Assembly (NCBI GenBank): GCA_008501655.1
Contig: QQUK01000161.1
Span: 1-16,679 of the forward strand
Length of the DNA: 16,679 bases
Direction of reading: 5' to 3'
Origin: Calditrichota bacterium
Lineage (GTDB): Bacteria > Zixibacteria > MSB-5A5 > GN15 > FEB-12
Shown: positions 8,351 to 14,563 of the stretch, one piece after another
How positions within the stretch are numbered: position 1 is the stretch's first letter
Layout of the letters: every line of letters begins with the position of its first letter
The notes under the pieces: model-generated
The model's input: the letters and a program-made list of their open reading frames with translations, nothing else
Told to the model about the DNA's origin: nothing
The model's database searches: none
Position numbers and translations under genes: made by a program

Positions 8351-9187
8351 TTATTCCAAATCTGAGAGGTATCCAACAGAGGTCGCCATCCAGAAAAAAT
8401 TCACAAAGATATCCATACCTATTGAGAGTAGTAACATCCAATAAATCATTTCCGGCCGGAATTTTGTAACAATAAAATATGGCTGGTTTAGCAGAAGCCC
8501 TAAAAGAATCGGCAGAGACATAATAACAGCAGCTAAGAAAAGACAGAATATCGGTCTTGTAAAAAAGATTTTAATCGAATTTAAAAGCCCATTAAATATA
8601 TTGACCCGATAAATCGCAGTATAAGGAATCGCAAAATAGAGTAAAGCGAATATGATAATATCATATCCCGGCATCAGGACGTACTCAAAGATCATCTCAC
8701 GGCGCGGAGAACCATGAAGCATCGGTTCAAGCAGTTTTGGTAAAAAATAATGCCCCCCGGTTACTAACCCGTTTATCACAATCCAGCCAATCGCCAATTG
8801 AAACCAGAGAGCAATAAATGAACTGACAGTATATTTAGTCGGTGTATTTTGCTGTATGATATACCGGTAAAATACTACTGCAACGAATCCAAGAATCGCT
8901 CCTTCAAACAAAGCTCCGGTAATCAGTTTAGTAATCCCGTAAAAGTAAGGTAGTAACATATAATGCCCCGGATAATGAGTAAACGCTACCGCATATTGGG
9001 CATTGATTATATTTACCCAGTCTATTATCAATGATGAGATGGCAAATTCATAAAAGTAGGTATGACTAAACAGAACCAGATAGTTAACACAAAATATTAT
9101 TAATAATAACATCCATGCTTTAACTCGGCCAAAAAGCTTAAAGCTATCAACGAAGAGAGCAATAAAACTGTTCAGGGCATGTAACAA
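8351..9187 (-). CDS. Polytopic membrane protein of unknown function
   Basis: I do not recognise a family. The 278-residue product has about six hydrophobic segments, near residues 24-45, 78-111, 119-149, 172-194, 207-233 and 247-274, some long enough to be helical hairpins. The short N-terminus LHALNSFIALFVDSFKLF looks amphipathic. No catalytic motif is obvious. The start is a TTG at 9187 with AAAGAG a few bases upstream and no usable in-frame ATG until residue 26. The ATG at 9180 is out of frame. The gene lies 23 bp after the FN3-like lipoprotein gene and is the last of a three-gene set starting at the PEGA/DUF5683 gene, so it probably acts with them at the envelope. A membrane anchor or permease-like component is possible, but nothing in the sequence decides this. 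Confidence 0.7.
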   Translation of the reverse strand: MLHALNSFIALFVDSFKLFGRVKAWMLLLIIFCVNYLVLFSHTYFYEFAISSLIIDWVNIINAQYAVAFTHYPGHYMLLPYFYGITKLITGALFEGAILGFVAVVFYRYIIQQNTPTKYTVSSFIALWFQLAIGWIVINGLVTGGHYFLPKLLEPMLHGSPRREMIFEYVLMPGYDIIIFALLYFAIPYTAIYRVNIFNGLLNSIKIFFTRPIFCLFLAAVIMSLPILLGLLLNQPYFIVTKFRPEMIYWMLLLSIGMDIFVNFFWMATSVGYLSDLE

Positions 9188-9210
9188 TTGGTTACTCTTT
9201 ATATAAAGTT

Positions 9211-9912
9211 TTAATTAATTATCTGTACAGTATTAGATCCAACCGAGACACCATGTTGATCAACGACATAAATACGGAAATACGATGTTCCTGTGGGTGG
9301 ATCATATTCAAATGACCTGGTTCCGCTTGAAGTACCGTAATATATCAATTGATCACTATCGCTGACACTGGTTGAATTACTTCGATACAACCTGAATGAT
9401 TCAAAATCTGCTGTTGTCGATGGGGTCCAGCTGAAGGTAGCCGTTCCTGAAAGAAATGAAACAAACAGCTCTACCGGGCTTGGCGGTGTATTTATATACA
9501 GAAAGTCATAAGAGGTGACCGCCGGTGCATTGTTGCCTGCCTTATCTGTGAAAAACCCGGAAACAAGTCCATTGTACAGATTGGTGTTTGCCGGAACAAC
9601 ATAACCACCTTTATAAATGAAATCATCAGCAATATCATCATAGCCAAGACCGTTATCCACGAGTGTAATATTGCCGGAACCGGTAAAAGAAATGCGAGCT
9701 GTCCCGACTTCAGAGGTATATAAAGCCAATCTGATTGTATCACCCGGTTCAAATGTTATACCTGATGGTGAAAATCTAACCGAATCTATCGATGCTTCCG
9801 TATCTATAGTAATTTCAGGCAGGGATCTGACTGGATCACGGGAATCTATATATCGTTCACAGGAAAAGAATAATGTCGAAAGTAGGATAGTTATTATAAA
9901 TATTTTTTTCAT
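9211..9912 (-). CDS. Lipoprotein with Ig-like and fibronectin type III-like domains
   Basis: The 233-residue product starts MKKIFIITILLSTLFFSC, a lipoprotein signal with probable lipidated cysteine C18 (the -3 position is F rather than the usual L or A). Residues about 35-130 look like a beta-sandwich with the motif LVDNGLGYDDIADDFIYKG, resembling the 'L.DdG...D..AGDGvY' element of secreted Ig-like modules. Residues about 140-230 resemble a fibronectin type III domain, with PPSP, ATFSWTPS, DFESFRLYRS, a TSYFRIYVVD strand and a final SNTVQI. The start is debatable: an ATG at 9927 overlaps the TAA of the upstream gene, but GAGGGG with a 7-nt spacer favours the ATG at 9912, where the signal peptide begins. 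It sits between the PEGA/DUF5683 gene and the polytopic membrane gene. It is probably a surface or periplasmic binding or structural protein; function unknown. Confidence 0.75.
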   Translation of the reverse strand: MKKIFIITILLSTLFFSCERYIDSRDPVRSLPEITIDTEASIDSVRFSPSGITFEPGDTIRLALYTSEVGTARISFTGSGNITLVDNGLGYDDIADDFIYKGGYVVPANTNLYNGLVSGFFTDKAGNNAPAVTSYDFLYINTPPSPVELFVSFLSGTATFSWTPSTTADFESFRLYRSNSTSVSDSDQLIYYGTSSGTRSFEYDPPTGTSYFRIYVVDQHGVSVGSNTVQIIN

Positions 9913-9926
9913 CTTCATTCCCCTCA

Positions 9927-10658
9927 TTAAAACGATACCATAAGATTTAAGCCTACTTTATCAAGAGACGCCTCAGGCTGAACCTGCATACCTTTGACTG
10001 TAAATGCTCCCTCTTCTTCCGGGAAGAAAAAGAGTGCATCTAAAAACGATAAAGACCAGGCTCCGATAACAGTACCGATTGCAATTCTCCGTCTGTTTTC
10101 CATATTATAAGCACGTTCCTGATGATCTAACAGTATCGGAAGTTTTGCCTGAATTTGATCGTATGTCCCGGTTTCCAAAAGTTCATCATACTCTTTCAGA
10201 TGCTCCTGATAGCGGTCGTATTCCCGGTCAAAATCTTTGTCTGTAAAATAATATCCAACTAAAGATGTAATCGCAAGGACAGTGAAAGCTTTACCTTTAA
10301 AACTTTGATCCGCATACCTTTGCCCCCATCCCGGTATCAACAGAGAACGTGCCGCTGCTTTGAATCTGGTTTTCTTTGATAAATCAACATTAAGCTCCAT
10401 CTGCTTTGATGGATCCAAAAGGACTTTTGTTTCATACGTCTCATAGCCGTATTTAGAAACTTTGATTTTATAAGTACCAATAAGTGTATGTCTGAATAGC
10501 GTAGGTGTTACACCCGAGACGGTAACATCACCTTCGATTTTAACCTGTGCACCGTCAGGGTTGGATTTTACCGTAAGATTATTTGCTGATATTCCTGTAT
10601 GGAAAAAGCAAAATATAGCTAATATAATCGTTATGATTAAATTCCGTTTTATAAACAT
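9927..10658 (-). CDS. PEGA-domain/DUF5683-like membrane protein
   Basis: The 243-residue product begins MFIKRNLIITIILAIFCFF, a signal or anchor segment ending near GISANN. Residues about 27-95 form a PEGA domain (LTVKSNPDGAQVKIEGD, then GVTPTLF and GTYKIKVSKYGYETYE), a beta-sandwich often found in surface or cell-wall-associated proteins. Residues about 98-212 contain AAARSLLIPGWGQRYADQS followed by two hydrophobic stretches (125-138, 192-211), the pattern I associate with DUF5683. Between the hydrophobic stretches lies a charged, probably coiled-coil segment (about 140-190). The longest frame starts at 10724, but I chose the ATG at 10658 because AAAGGA precedes it and the hydrophobic leader starts there. 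It is the first gene of a three-gene unit: its TAA and the longest reading of the next gene share one base. A promoter candidate lies upstream, right after a terminator. Biological role unknown. Confidence 0.75.
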   Translation of the reverse strand: MFIKRNLIITIILAIFCFFHTGISANNLTVKSNPDGAQVKIEGDVTVSGVTPTLFRHTLIGTYKIKVSKYGYETYETKVLLDPSKQMELNVDLSKKTRFKAAARSLLIPGWGQRYADQSFKGKAFTVLAITSLVGYYFTDKDFDREYDRYQEHLKEYDELLETGTYDQIQAKLPILLDHQERAYNMENRRRIAIGTVIGAWSLSFLDALFFFPEEEGAFTVKGMQVQPEASLDKVGLNLMVSF

Positions 10659-10695
10659 ATCATCCTTTGATTTATTCACTTCATTTAATATCGGA

Positions 10696-10724
10696 ATAAT
10701 ATAAAAATCGTTGAGGAAATACAA
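10696..10724 (-). promoter_or_regulatory. Weak sigma-70-type promoter candidate for the PEGA/DUF5683 unit
   Basis: Reading leftwards, TTGTAT (complement of 10719-10724) is followed after 17 nt by TATTAT (complement of 10696-10701). The -35 match is poor, while the -10 matches five of six bases. The location fits, between the sugar transferase terminator and the ATG at 10658. Low confidence because the region is very AT-rich. Confidence 0.25.
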
Positions 10725-10730
10725 GTTATA

Positions 10731-10761
10731 AAAAAACCGTGAAATAAAATTTCACGGTTTT
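10731..10761 (-). terminator. Rho-independent terminator after the sugar transferase gene
   Basis: A perfect 13-bp inverted repeat (10733-10745 and 10749-10761, arms AAAACCGTGAAAT and ATTTCACGGTTTT) leaves a 3-nt loop. On the minus strand the stem is followed by a T run formed by the A run at 10731-10736. It lies 26 bp past the stop of the sugar transferase gene. The outer A/T pairs could also stop transcription on the plus strand. Confidence 0.88.
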
Positions 10762-10787
10762 AAATATCAGAATATCTATAAATTATC

Positions 10788-11723
10788 TTAATGGGCACCT
10801 TTGCCGGTAAAGACAACTTTTACTGTTTTAAACATGATTTTAATATCAAGCCAGATAGAGCGATTTTCAATATATTCAACATCATATTTCACTTTTGTAA
10901 CAACAGAAGAGATTGAATCATCGTAGCCGGATTCAACCTGAGCAAGTCCGGTTAGTCCCGGTTTTACTTCAAGTCTGCGTTCATACCCTTCGACTTTTTC
11001 TGTCAAATCCATTACAAAATTCGGGCGTTCCGGTCTTGGACCGACCAGGGACATCTCACCTCTTAAGACATTCAAAAACTGTGGAATTTCATCAATTCTT
11101 GATTTTCTCAAAAACGCTCCAAGTTTTGTAATACGGGAATCATTCTTTGATGCCCATACTGGTCCAGAGTTCTTTTCAGCATCATTTACCATTGTACGGA
11201 ATTTGATGACTTTAAATGTCTCTCCACCGTAATTATCACGGCGGCGATCACGGTTACGCTGGCAATCTATCTCAGCCTGCTGATACACACGGCGATCTCT
11301 CTTCCGTCTGTTTTGACCTACTCTAACCTGGGAATAAAAGACAGGTCCCGGTGAATCAAGTTTTATGAGAACAGGTATAACAAGCCAGACAGGTAATGTT
11401 AAAATCAGTCCGGAAATCGAACCGACGATATCAAGTATTCTTTTCATAAAGTTATAAAGTGCCACACGTCTCGTTCCCTGTTCAGTAAATAGTTTTGGAA
11501 TTGCAACTATAAATACTGAAGTCAATATTACAAAGAGAAATCCTTTAAAATATTCTGAGAAAAAGAAATTCACTTGTTCAAAAAATGTCAGGGGTTCAGA
11601 TATTGCGACAGTATCAGAGGCTGCTTCTACCGTTGAAGCTCTGCCATAAGAAACTCGCTGCTGAGGAATGGTAACAACATGTTCTGATTGATTTTGAATT
11701 TGGCGATTATCTAAGTTATCCAT
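10788..11723 (-). CDS. Undecaprenyl-phosphate sugar-phosphate transferase (bacterial sugar transferase family)
   Basis: This enzyme type moves a sugar phosphate from a nucleotide sugar onto undecaprenyl phosphate at the inner membrane, the first step of exopolysaccharide or O-antigen assembly. The 311-residue protein has a disordered N-terminus, a hydrophobic helix (about 60-78), then the PF02397-type core: KRILDIVGSISGLILTLPVWL (94-114), LDSPGPVFYSQVRVGQN (122-138), FKVIKFRTM (170-178), the catalytic R-x-DE-x-P motif with D211/E212, SLVGPRPE (225-232) and KPGLTGLAQV (254-263). It lacks the four further N-terminal helices and the CoA-binding-like domain of WbaP/PglD types, so it is intermediate in size. 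Residues 139-167 are an unusual arginine-rich insert placed just before the KFRTM motif. Upstream lies a rich regulatory region with a sigma-54-like promoter; a strong terminator follows. The specific sugar is not determinable, so I give no gene symbol. Confidence 0.9.
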   Translation of the reverse strand: MDNLDNRQIQNQSEHVVTIPQQRVSYGRASTVEAASDTVAISEPLTFFEQVNFFFSEYFKGFLFVILTSVFIVAIPKLFTEQGTRRVALYNFMKRILDIVGSISGLILTLPVWLVIPVLIKLDSPGPVFYSQVRVGQNRRKRDRRVYQQAEIDCQRNRDRRRDNYGGETFKVIKFRTMVNDAEKNSGPVWASKNDSRITKLGAFLRKSRIDEIPQFLNVLRGEMSLVGPRPERPNFVMDLTEKVEGYERRLEVKPGLTGLAQVESGYDDSISSVVTKVKYDVEYIENRSIWLDIKIMFKTVKVVFTGKGAH

Positions 11724-11774
11724 TTGCTTTCTTTATAATAATTAAAGTTACATCCGCGTCTGATTTATGCTAAA

Positions 11775-11791
11775 AGCAAAAGGGTTGCCAA
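11775..11791 (-). promoter_or_regulatory. Sigma-54 (-24/-12) promoter candidate for the sugar transferase gene
   Basis: The minus strand reads TTGGCAACCCTTTTGCT. It agrees with the sigma-54 consensus TTGGCACG-N4-TTGCW except at the two positions after TTGGCA. The invariant GG and GC are present with exactly 10 nt between them. A start near 11764 would give a leader of about 41 nt to the ATG at 11723. The gene for a GAFTGA-type activator lies in the same window. It is the best sigma-54 match I found. Confidence 0.6.
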
Positions 11792-11908
11792 CTTTTAAAA
11801 CATTTGGTCATTTTTTGAACATATTTTTCACTCCCGTAAGTTGCTGTATAACTGAAGGTTTCAAGTAGTGAAACAACCGCCAATATTAGACCCGCTTAGT
11901 CTGTGTTT

Positions 11909-11949
11909 AGTATAGCTAATTATGAGGAGATATCGTGATTCAAATCACA
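11909..11949 (-). promoter_or_regulatory. CRP/FNR-type operator with class II-like spacing to a -10 element
   Basis: The block at 11934-11949 reads CGTGATTCAAATCACA. It matches TGTGA-N6-TCACA at nine of ten fixed bases and contains a perfect GTGATT-CA-AATCAC palindrome. Reading leftwards, TATACT (complement of 11909-11914) puts a start near 11901, so the palindrome is centred about 40-41 bp upstream, the classic class II activator position. No -35 element is visible, as expected for activator-dependent promoters. The leader to the sugar transferase ATG would be about 178 nt. Which regulator binds is unknown. Confidence 0.45.
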
Positions 11950-11957
11950 TAATTGAC

Positions 11958-11996
11958 GCAATATATTGCACAATTATGTATGTAATATTGTGCAAT
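11958..11996. repeat. Overlapping dyad cluster, possible activator (enhancer) site
   Basis: GCAATATATTGC (11958-11969) is a perfect 12-bp palindrome. It overlaps the left arm of a larger inverted repeat, ATTGCACAAT (11965-11974) and ATTGTGCAAT (11987-11996), with a 12-nt spacer. The cluster is centred about 190 bp upstream of the -24 element at 11790, a typical distance for NtrC-type enhancer sites. The spacer gives a roughly two-turn repeat (22 bp between arm centres). It lies just past the terminator of the PorV-like gene, so an RNA hairpin role is an alternative. Confidence 0.45.
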
Positions 11997-12025
11997 AAAA
12001 AAAGCCGACCAACAAAGTCGGCTTT
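11997..12025 (-). terminator. Rho-independent terminator after the PorV/PorQ-family gene
   Basis: The arms AAAGCCGAC (12001-12009) and GTCGGCTTT (12017-12025) form a 9-bp stem with a 7-nt loop. On the minus strand the stem is followed by a run of seven T bases (complement of 11997-12003, partly in the stem). It lies 23 bp past the stop of the PorV-like gene. Confidence 0.92.
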
Positions 12026-12048
12026 ACAAAATCTTAACCTGAACTTAA

Positions 12049-12996
12049 CTATTTGCCAAACTTGAAGATAAGAGAAAATCGATGGAGTGATTCGTTAGTG
12101 TATTTTTCAGAAGGTGTAAATGCATAGTCAAACTCAGCAACTTCATGTCGGTATCCTGCACCGAAGGAAAATGAACTGAAATTCGCTTCGTTCTGATCCG
12201 GGAAATAAGCATATCCTGATCTGATAGAATACTGATTGTTATAAACATACTCAAAACCGTTTCTAATATGAATATTACCTTCAACAGACTTCTCAGCTTC
12301 AACAGATGTTACAAATGCTGTATTGAATGGATTAAAAGCAATCCCTAATCTGGCAACTTCCGGCAGTTTTACTTCACCGGCATCATATTTCATCTTTGAA
12401 CCATAATTCCCCATAAATCCGGCAATAGTGAATCTTTCAAGCTGATATTTCCAACCTACATCAAAAGCAAATGCAGATGCTGAAAGTTCATCAAGTGACT
12501 GGTTGATATATTTCCCTGAAAATCCAACCGAGAAATTTTCTGTTGCTTGAATTCCAAACGAAACCGACCCGGCCCAATCAGATGCTGCTATATCATTTGA
12601 AAGCTCCTGCCCATTAATATCATAAGCAGTCATAGAACCATAATTTAAATACGTAAATGAAGCAGCAAAACTGGTTTTGTCCGAAAGAGACTTTGCAAAT
12701 GTTGCATATTCCAAAGAGAGGTCCTGATACCAGTCGAAATGACTGAACATGACTTCATTCGCTTCAATCGATGTTAAACCGGAAGGATTCCAATAGGCAG
12801 CCTGTGCTCCATCGGAAATAGCTGTATATGCTCCTCCCATACCGGCAGCTCTTGCTCCGATACCTATATTCAAAAAATCTGCTGCTGTACGCCCTGCATT
12901 AGATTGTGCAACAGTAATTCTTCCAAATGCCATAACGATAAGTGTAAGAATTCCCCAGACAATCAGGACTCGTTTTAATAGTATCCGTACTTCCAT
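12049..12996 (-). CDS. PorV/PorQ-family outer-membrane beta-barrel protein
   Basis: The 315-residue product has a positively charged N-terminus and a long signal segment (VLIVWGILTLIVMAFG, cleaved near TVAQS). It continues with the family's hallmark AADFLNIGIGARAAGMGGAY and DGAQAAYWNPSGLT (about 38-70), as in PorV/PorQ and UPF0164 proteins related to FadL-type barrels. The rest alternates short hydrophobic strands and ends in FSLIFKFGK, a typical barrel end. In Bacteroidota, PorV is the outer-membrane partner of the type IX secretion system. Many other FCB bacteria have several paralogues of uncertain role, so I do not call it porV. The ATG at 13008 gives a longer frame, but the ATG at 12996 has GAGG 6 nt before it and is preferred. 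A sigma-54-like site precedes it and a strong terminator follows, so the gene is probably transcribed alone. Confidence 0.85.
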   Translation of the reverse strand: MEVRILLKRVLIVWGILTLIVMAFGRITVAQSNAGRTAADFLNIGIGARAAGMGGAYTAISDGAQAAYWNPSGLTSIEANEVMFSHFDWYQDLSLEYATFAKSLSDKTSFAASFTYLNYGSMTAYDINGQELSNDIAASDWAGSVSFGIQATENFSVGFSGKYINQSLDELSASAFAFDVGWKYQLERFTIAGFMGNYGSKMKYDAGEVKLPEVARLGIAFNPFNTAFVTSVEAEKSVEGNIHIRNGFEYVYNNQYSIRSGYAYFPDQNEANFSSFSFGAGYRHEVAEFDYAFTPSEKYTNESLHRFSLIFKFGK

Positions 12997-13037
12997 AATC
13001 AACCTCATTGTTTCATTAGTTTCACTACCATATCTAT

Positions 13038-13054
13038 GGCAATGCTAATGCCCA
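13038..13054 (-). promoter_or_regulatory. Weaker sigma-54-like promoter candidate for the PorV/PorQ-family gene
   Basis: The minus strand reads TGGGCATTAGCATTGCC. GG and GC are separated by 10 nt, and CA and TTGC fit the consensus, but T at -26 is replaced by G and the -24 box ends in T. A start near 13028 gives a 32-nt leader with GAGG before the ATG at 12996. The match is weaker than the one at 11775-11791. Confidence 0.35.
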
Positions 13055-13293
13055 ACGATGCCAAACAGAGACAAAAATGAGCTTTTTCTGTCCTGCTTGT
13101 TTGTTCTAAGTTTTAAGTGATTACGGTTCAACCCATTCCCAGTAGGTAAACTCATAATTATTCTCTTCTGCTTCGACGGTTGACATTACCCAAAATACCC
13201 AAAAAACTTGCTCAATTGTTAGTTTCAAGGACAAAATTCGGTGACTACAATGCCTTTACTTTAATAATCCATTCCCATTCAACGACTTATGCT

Positions 13294-13346
13294 AACTGTT
13301 CAATCACCAATCACTCTCTTACTTATTGTCGGACTTTTGAACAGTT
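13294..13346. repeat. Perfect 10-bp inverted repeat in the long intergenic region
   Basis: AACTGTTCAA (13294-13303) and TTGAACAGTT (13337-13346) are exact reverse complements with a 33-nt spacer. Neither arm has a T run after it, so a terminator is unlikely. A paired operator or the stem of an untranslated RNA are possibilities. The bases beside the arms do not extend the pairing. Confidence 0.45.
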
Positions 13347-13582
13347 TCCTTTATCGAATATGGTTTAAAACCTATATCAACATAGGATAGTACCTATTTT
13401 TATAACTTATTGTCAACAAAAAACATACAATAACATGGAAAATTTTTCACCCTGTAATCTATTGTAATACATGATTTTATAAAATATGATTTTAACGGCA
13501 TTCTTTTAATAAAACTGATTTTATAGACTTTAATAATTGTATATCTTTTTGAACCAATTATTGCTATTTTGGTTTCAATTAT

Positions 13583-14563
13583 ATGACGATTTTATTCCAA
13601 AAACATCAAAGGGAAACTTCACCGGACAGCCTTATACGCCAATTCGGCTCATTTTCGAATGCATGGAGTTTACATCAGGAAAATCTGGTAAGATATAGCA
13701 GTTATGGTGGTTTTTTAGCATATCGTAAGTATCAGAACAACAAGTTTGTTTTAGGGGACCCGATCTGCAAAGATTCCAATTTGAAACAGTTATTAGAAGA
13801 TTTCGATAGAACAAGCGTTAATTCTTGTTTTGTTCAAATCTCAGAGAAACCGGCCAAAATACTTGCTGAAATCGGCTATGATATTAATTATTTCGGTTCA
13901 GAATCAATTTTACATCTCCCCTATTCCCGCCAAGGAAAGGTCAAACGGGAAGTTCGTAATCTTTTTAACGCAGCTACTCAAAAAAATATACAAGTGAGGG
14001 AATTAACCTCTGAAGAGATCTTTAAAACTCAGAGGATTTTCACAAAAGATTGTGAATACAGTTTTCTGATCAGACCATTACATTTAAAAGACCAATCAGC
14101 ATGCAGAGTATTTGGTGCATTTCAGGATAATCAGATAATGAGCTATTCAATTTATGATCCAATTTATCTAAACAAGAAAATTGTAGGCTATGCCGAGTCT
14201 ATAAACAGAAGGACCGTAAATGCTGTAAAAGGTGCCAGGGTCTATACATTGTTAAAGGCGGGAGATATATTTTTAAATGAAGGAATTAAATTTATAAATT
14301 TAGGTCTGCTTCCTTTTTATCCAACAGAATATCAAAAATCAGATAAATTTGTATCCAATAGTATAACAAAAATTCTATTTAAAATTCTTTATAACTCCAG
14401 TCCTTTCTTTCACAATTTCAAAGGACTTTCGTTTCACAAATCAAGATATAACGGAATTCTGCTTCCGAAATATTTTGCATCAAAAAAGAAAATCCCGATA
14501 GTCCAGCTTTTACAGATATACAAGCTGACTACCGGGAGTTACTTCCCAAGACTTACAGACTGA
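13583..14563 (+). CDS. DUF2156 (MprF C-terminal/LPG synthase-like) protein, stand-alone
   Basis: The 326-residue product resembles the soluble C-terminal catalytic domain of MprF-type aminoacyl-phosphatidylglycerol synthases (DUF2156, a double GNAT fold). Visible blocks are YGGFLAYRKY, KFVLGDPICKDSNLKQLLEDF, SCFVQISEKPAKILAEIGY, ESILHLPYSRQGKVKREVRNLFNAA, then FGAFQDNQIMSYSIYDPIY and YAESINRRTVNAVKGARVY. The MprF class moves lysine or alanine from tRNA to membrane lipids, but the N-terminal flippase helices are absent and no transmembrane segment is evident. Stand-alone DUF2156 proteins can have other acyl- or aminoacyl-transferase roles, so the substrate is unknown. The gene is single and monocistronic, with a long AT-rich upstream region and no strong Shine-Dalgarno sequence. 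It ends exactly where the convergent M48 gene ends, with no space for a terminator. It looks more AT-rich than its neighbours, a weak hint of transfer. Confidence 0.65.
   Translation: MTILFQKHQRETSPDSLIRQFGSFSNAWSLHQENLVRYSSYGGFLAYRKYQNNKFVLGDPICKDSNLKQLLEDFDRTSVNSCFVQISEKPAKILAEIGYDINYFGSESILHLPYSRQGKVKREVRNLFNAATQKNIQVRELTSEEIFKTQRIFTKDCEYSFLIRPLHLKDQSACRVFGAFQDNQIMSYSIYDPIYLNKKIVGYAESINRRTVNAVKGARVYTLLKAGDIFLNEGIKFINLGLLPFYPTEYQKSDKFVSNSITKILFKILYNSSPFFHNFKGLSFHKSRYNGILLPKYFASKKKIPIVQLLQIYKLTTGSYFPRLTD

Larger units (their letters stand above)
11724..12048. other. 325-bp regulatory intergenic region with promoter elements, dyads and a terminator
   Basis: No gene is visible in this gap. 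Moving right from the sugar transferase ATG it holds a sigma-54-like promoter (11775-11791), a small inverted repeat GTTTCA-N5-TGAAAC (about 11859-11875), a -10-like TATACT, a CRP/FNR-like palindrome (11934-11949), a cluster of ATTGC/GCAAT dyads (11958-11996) and the terminator of the PorV-like gene (11997-12025). The separate elements are listed individually. The leader between the -10-like site and the ATG contains no convincing small ORF. Confidence 0.6.
12997..13582. other. 586-bp intergenic region, no convincing gene
   Basis: This gap between the divergent PorV-like and DUF2156 genes is much longer than others here. It holds the sigma-54-like site at 13038-13054, a perfect 10-bp inverted repeat (13294-13303 and 13337-13346) and a very AT-rich stretch (13370-13580) that should include the promoter of the DUF2156 gene, though I see no clear -35/-10 pair. 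A 62-codon plus-strand frame (13180-13368) has no usable Shine-Dalgarno sequence and low-complexity composition, so I do not call it a gene. Confidence 0.5.

Noticed and set aside
13270..13290. CATTCCCATTCAAC on the plus strand as a guaA remnant (IEWE-like end on the minus strand)
   Set aside because: A stop codon lies just upstream in that frame and only a few residues match, so it is not evidence of a gene remnant.
13180..13368. 62-codon plus-strand open frame in the long intergenic region
   Set aside because: No Shine-Dalgarno sequence, no recognisable domain, odd composition and a position among regulatory DNA; chance is more likely.
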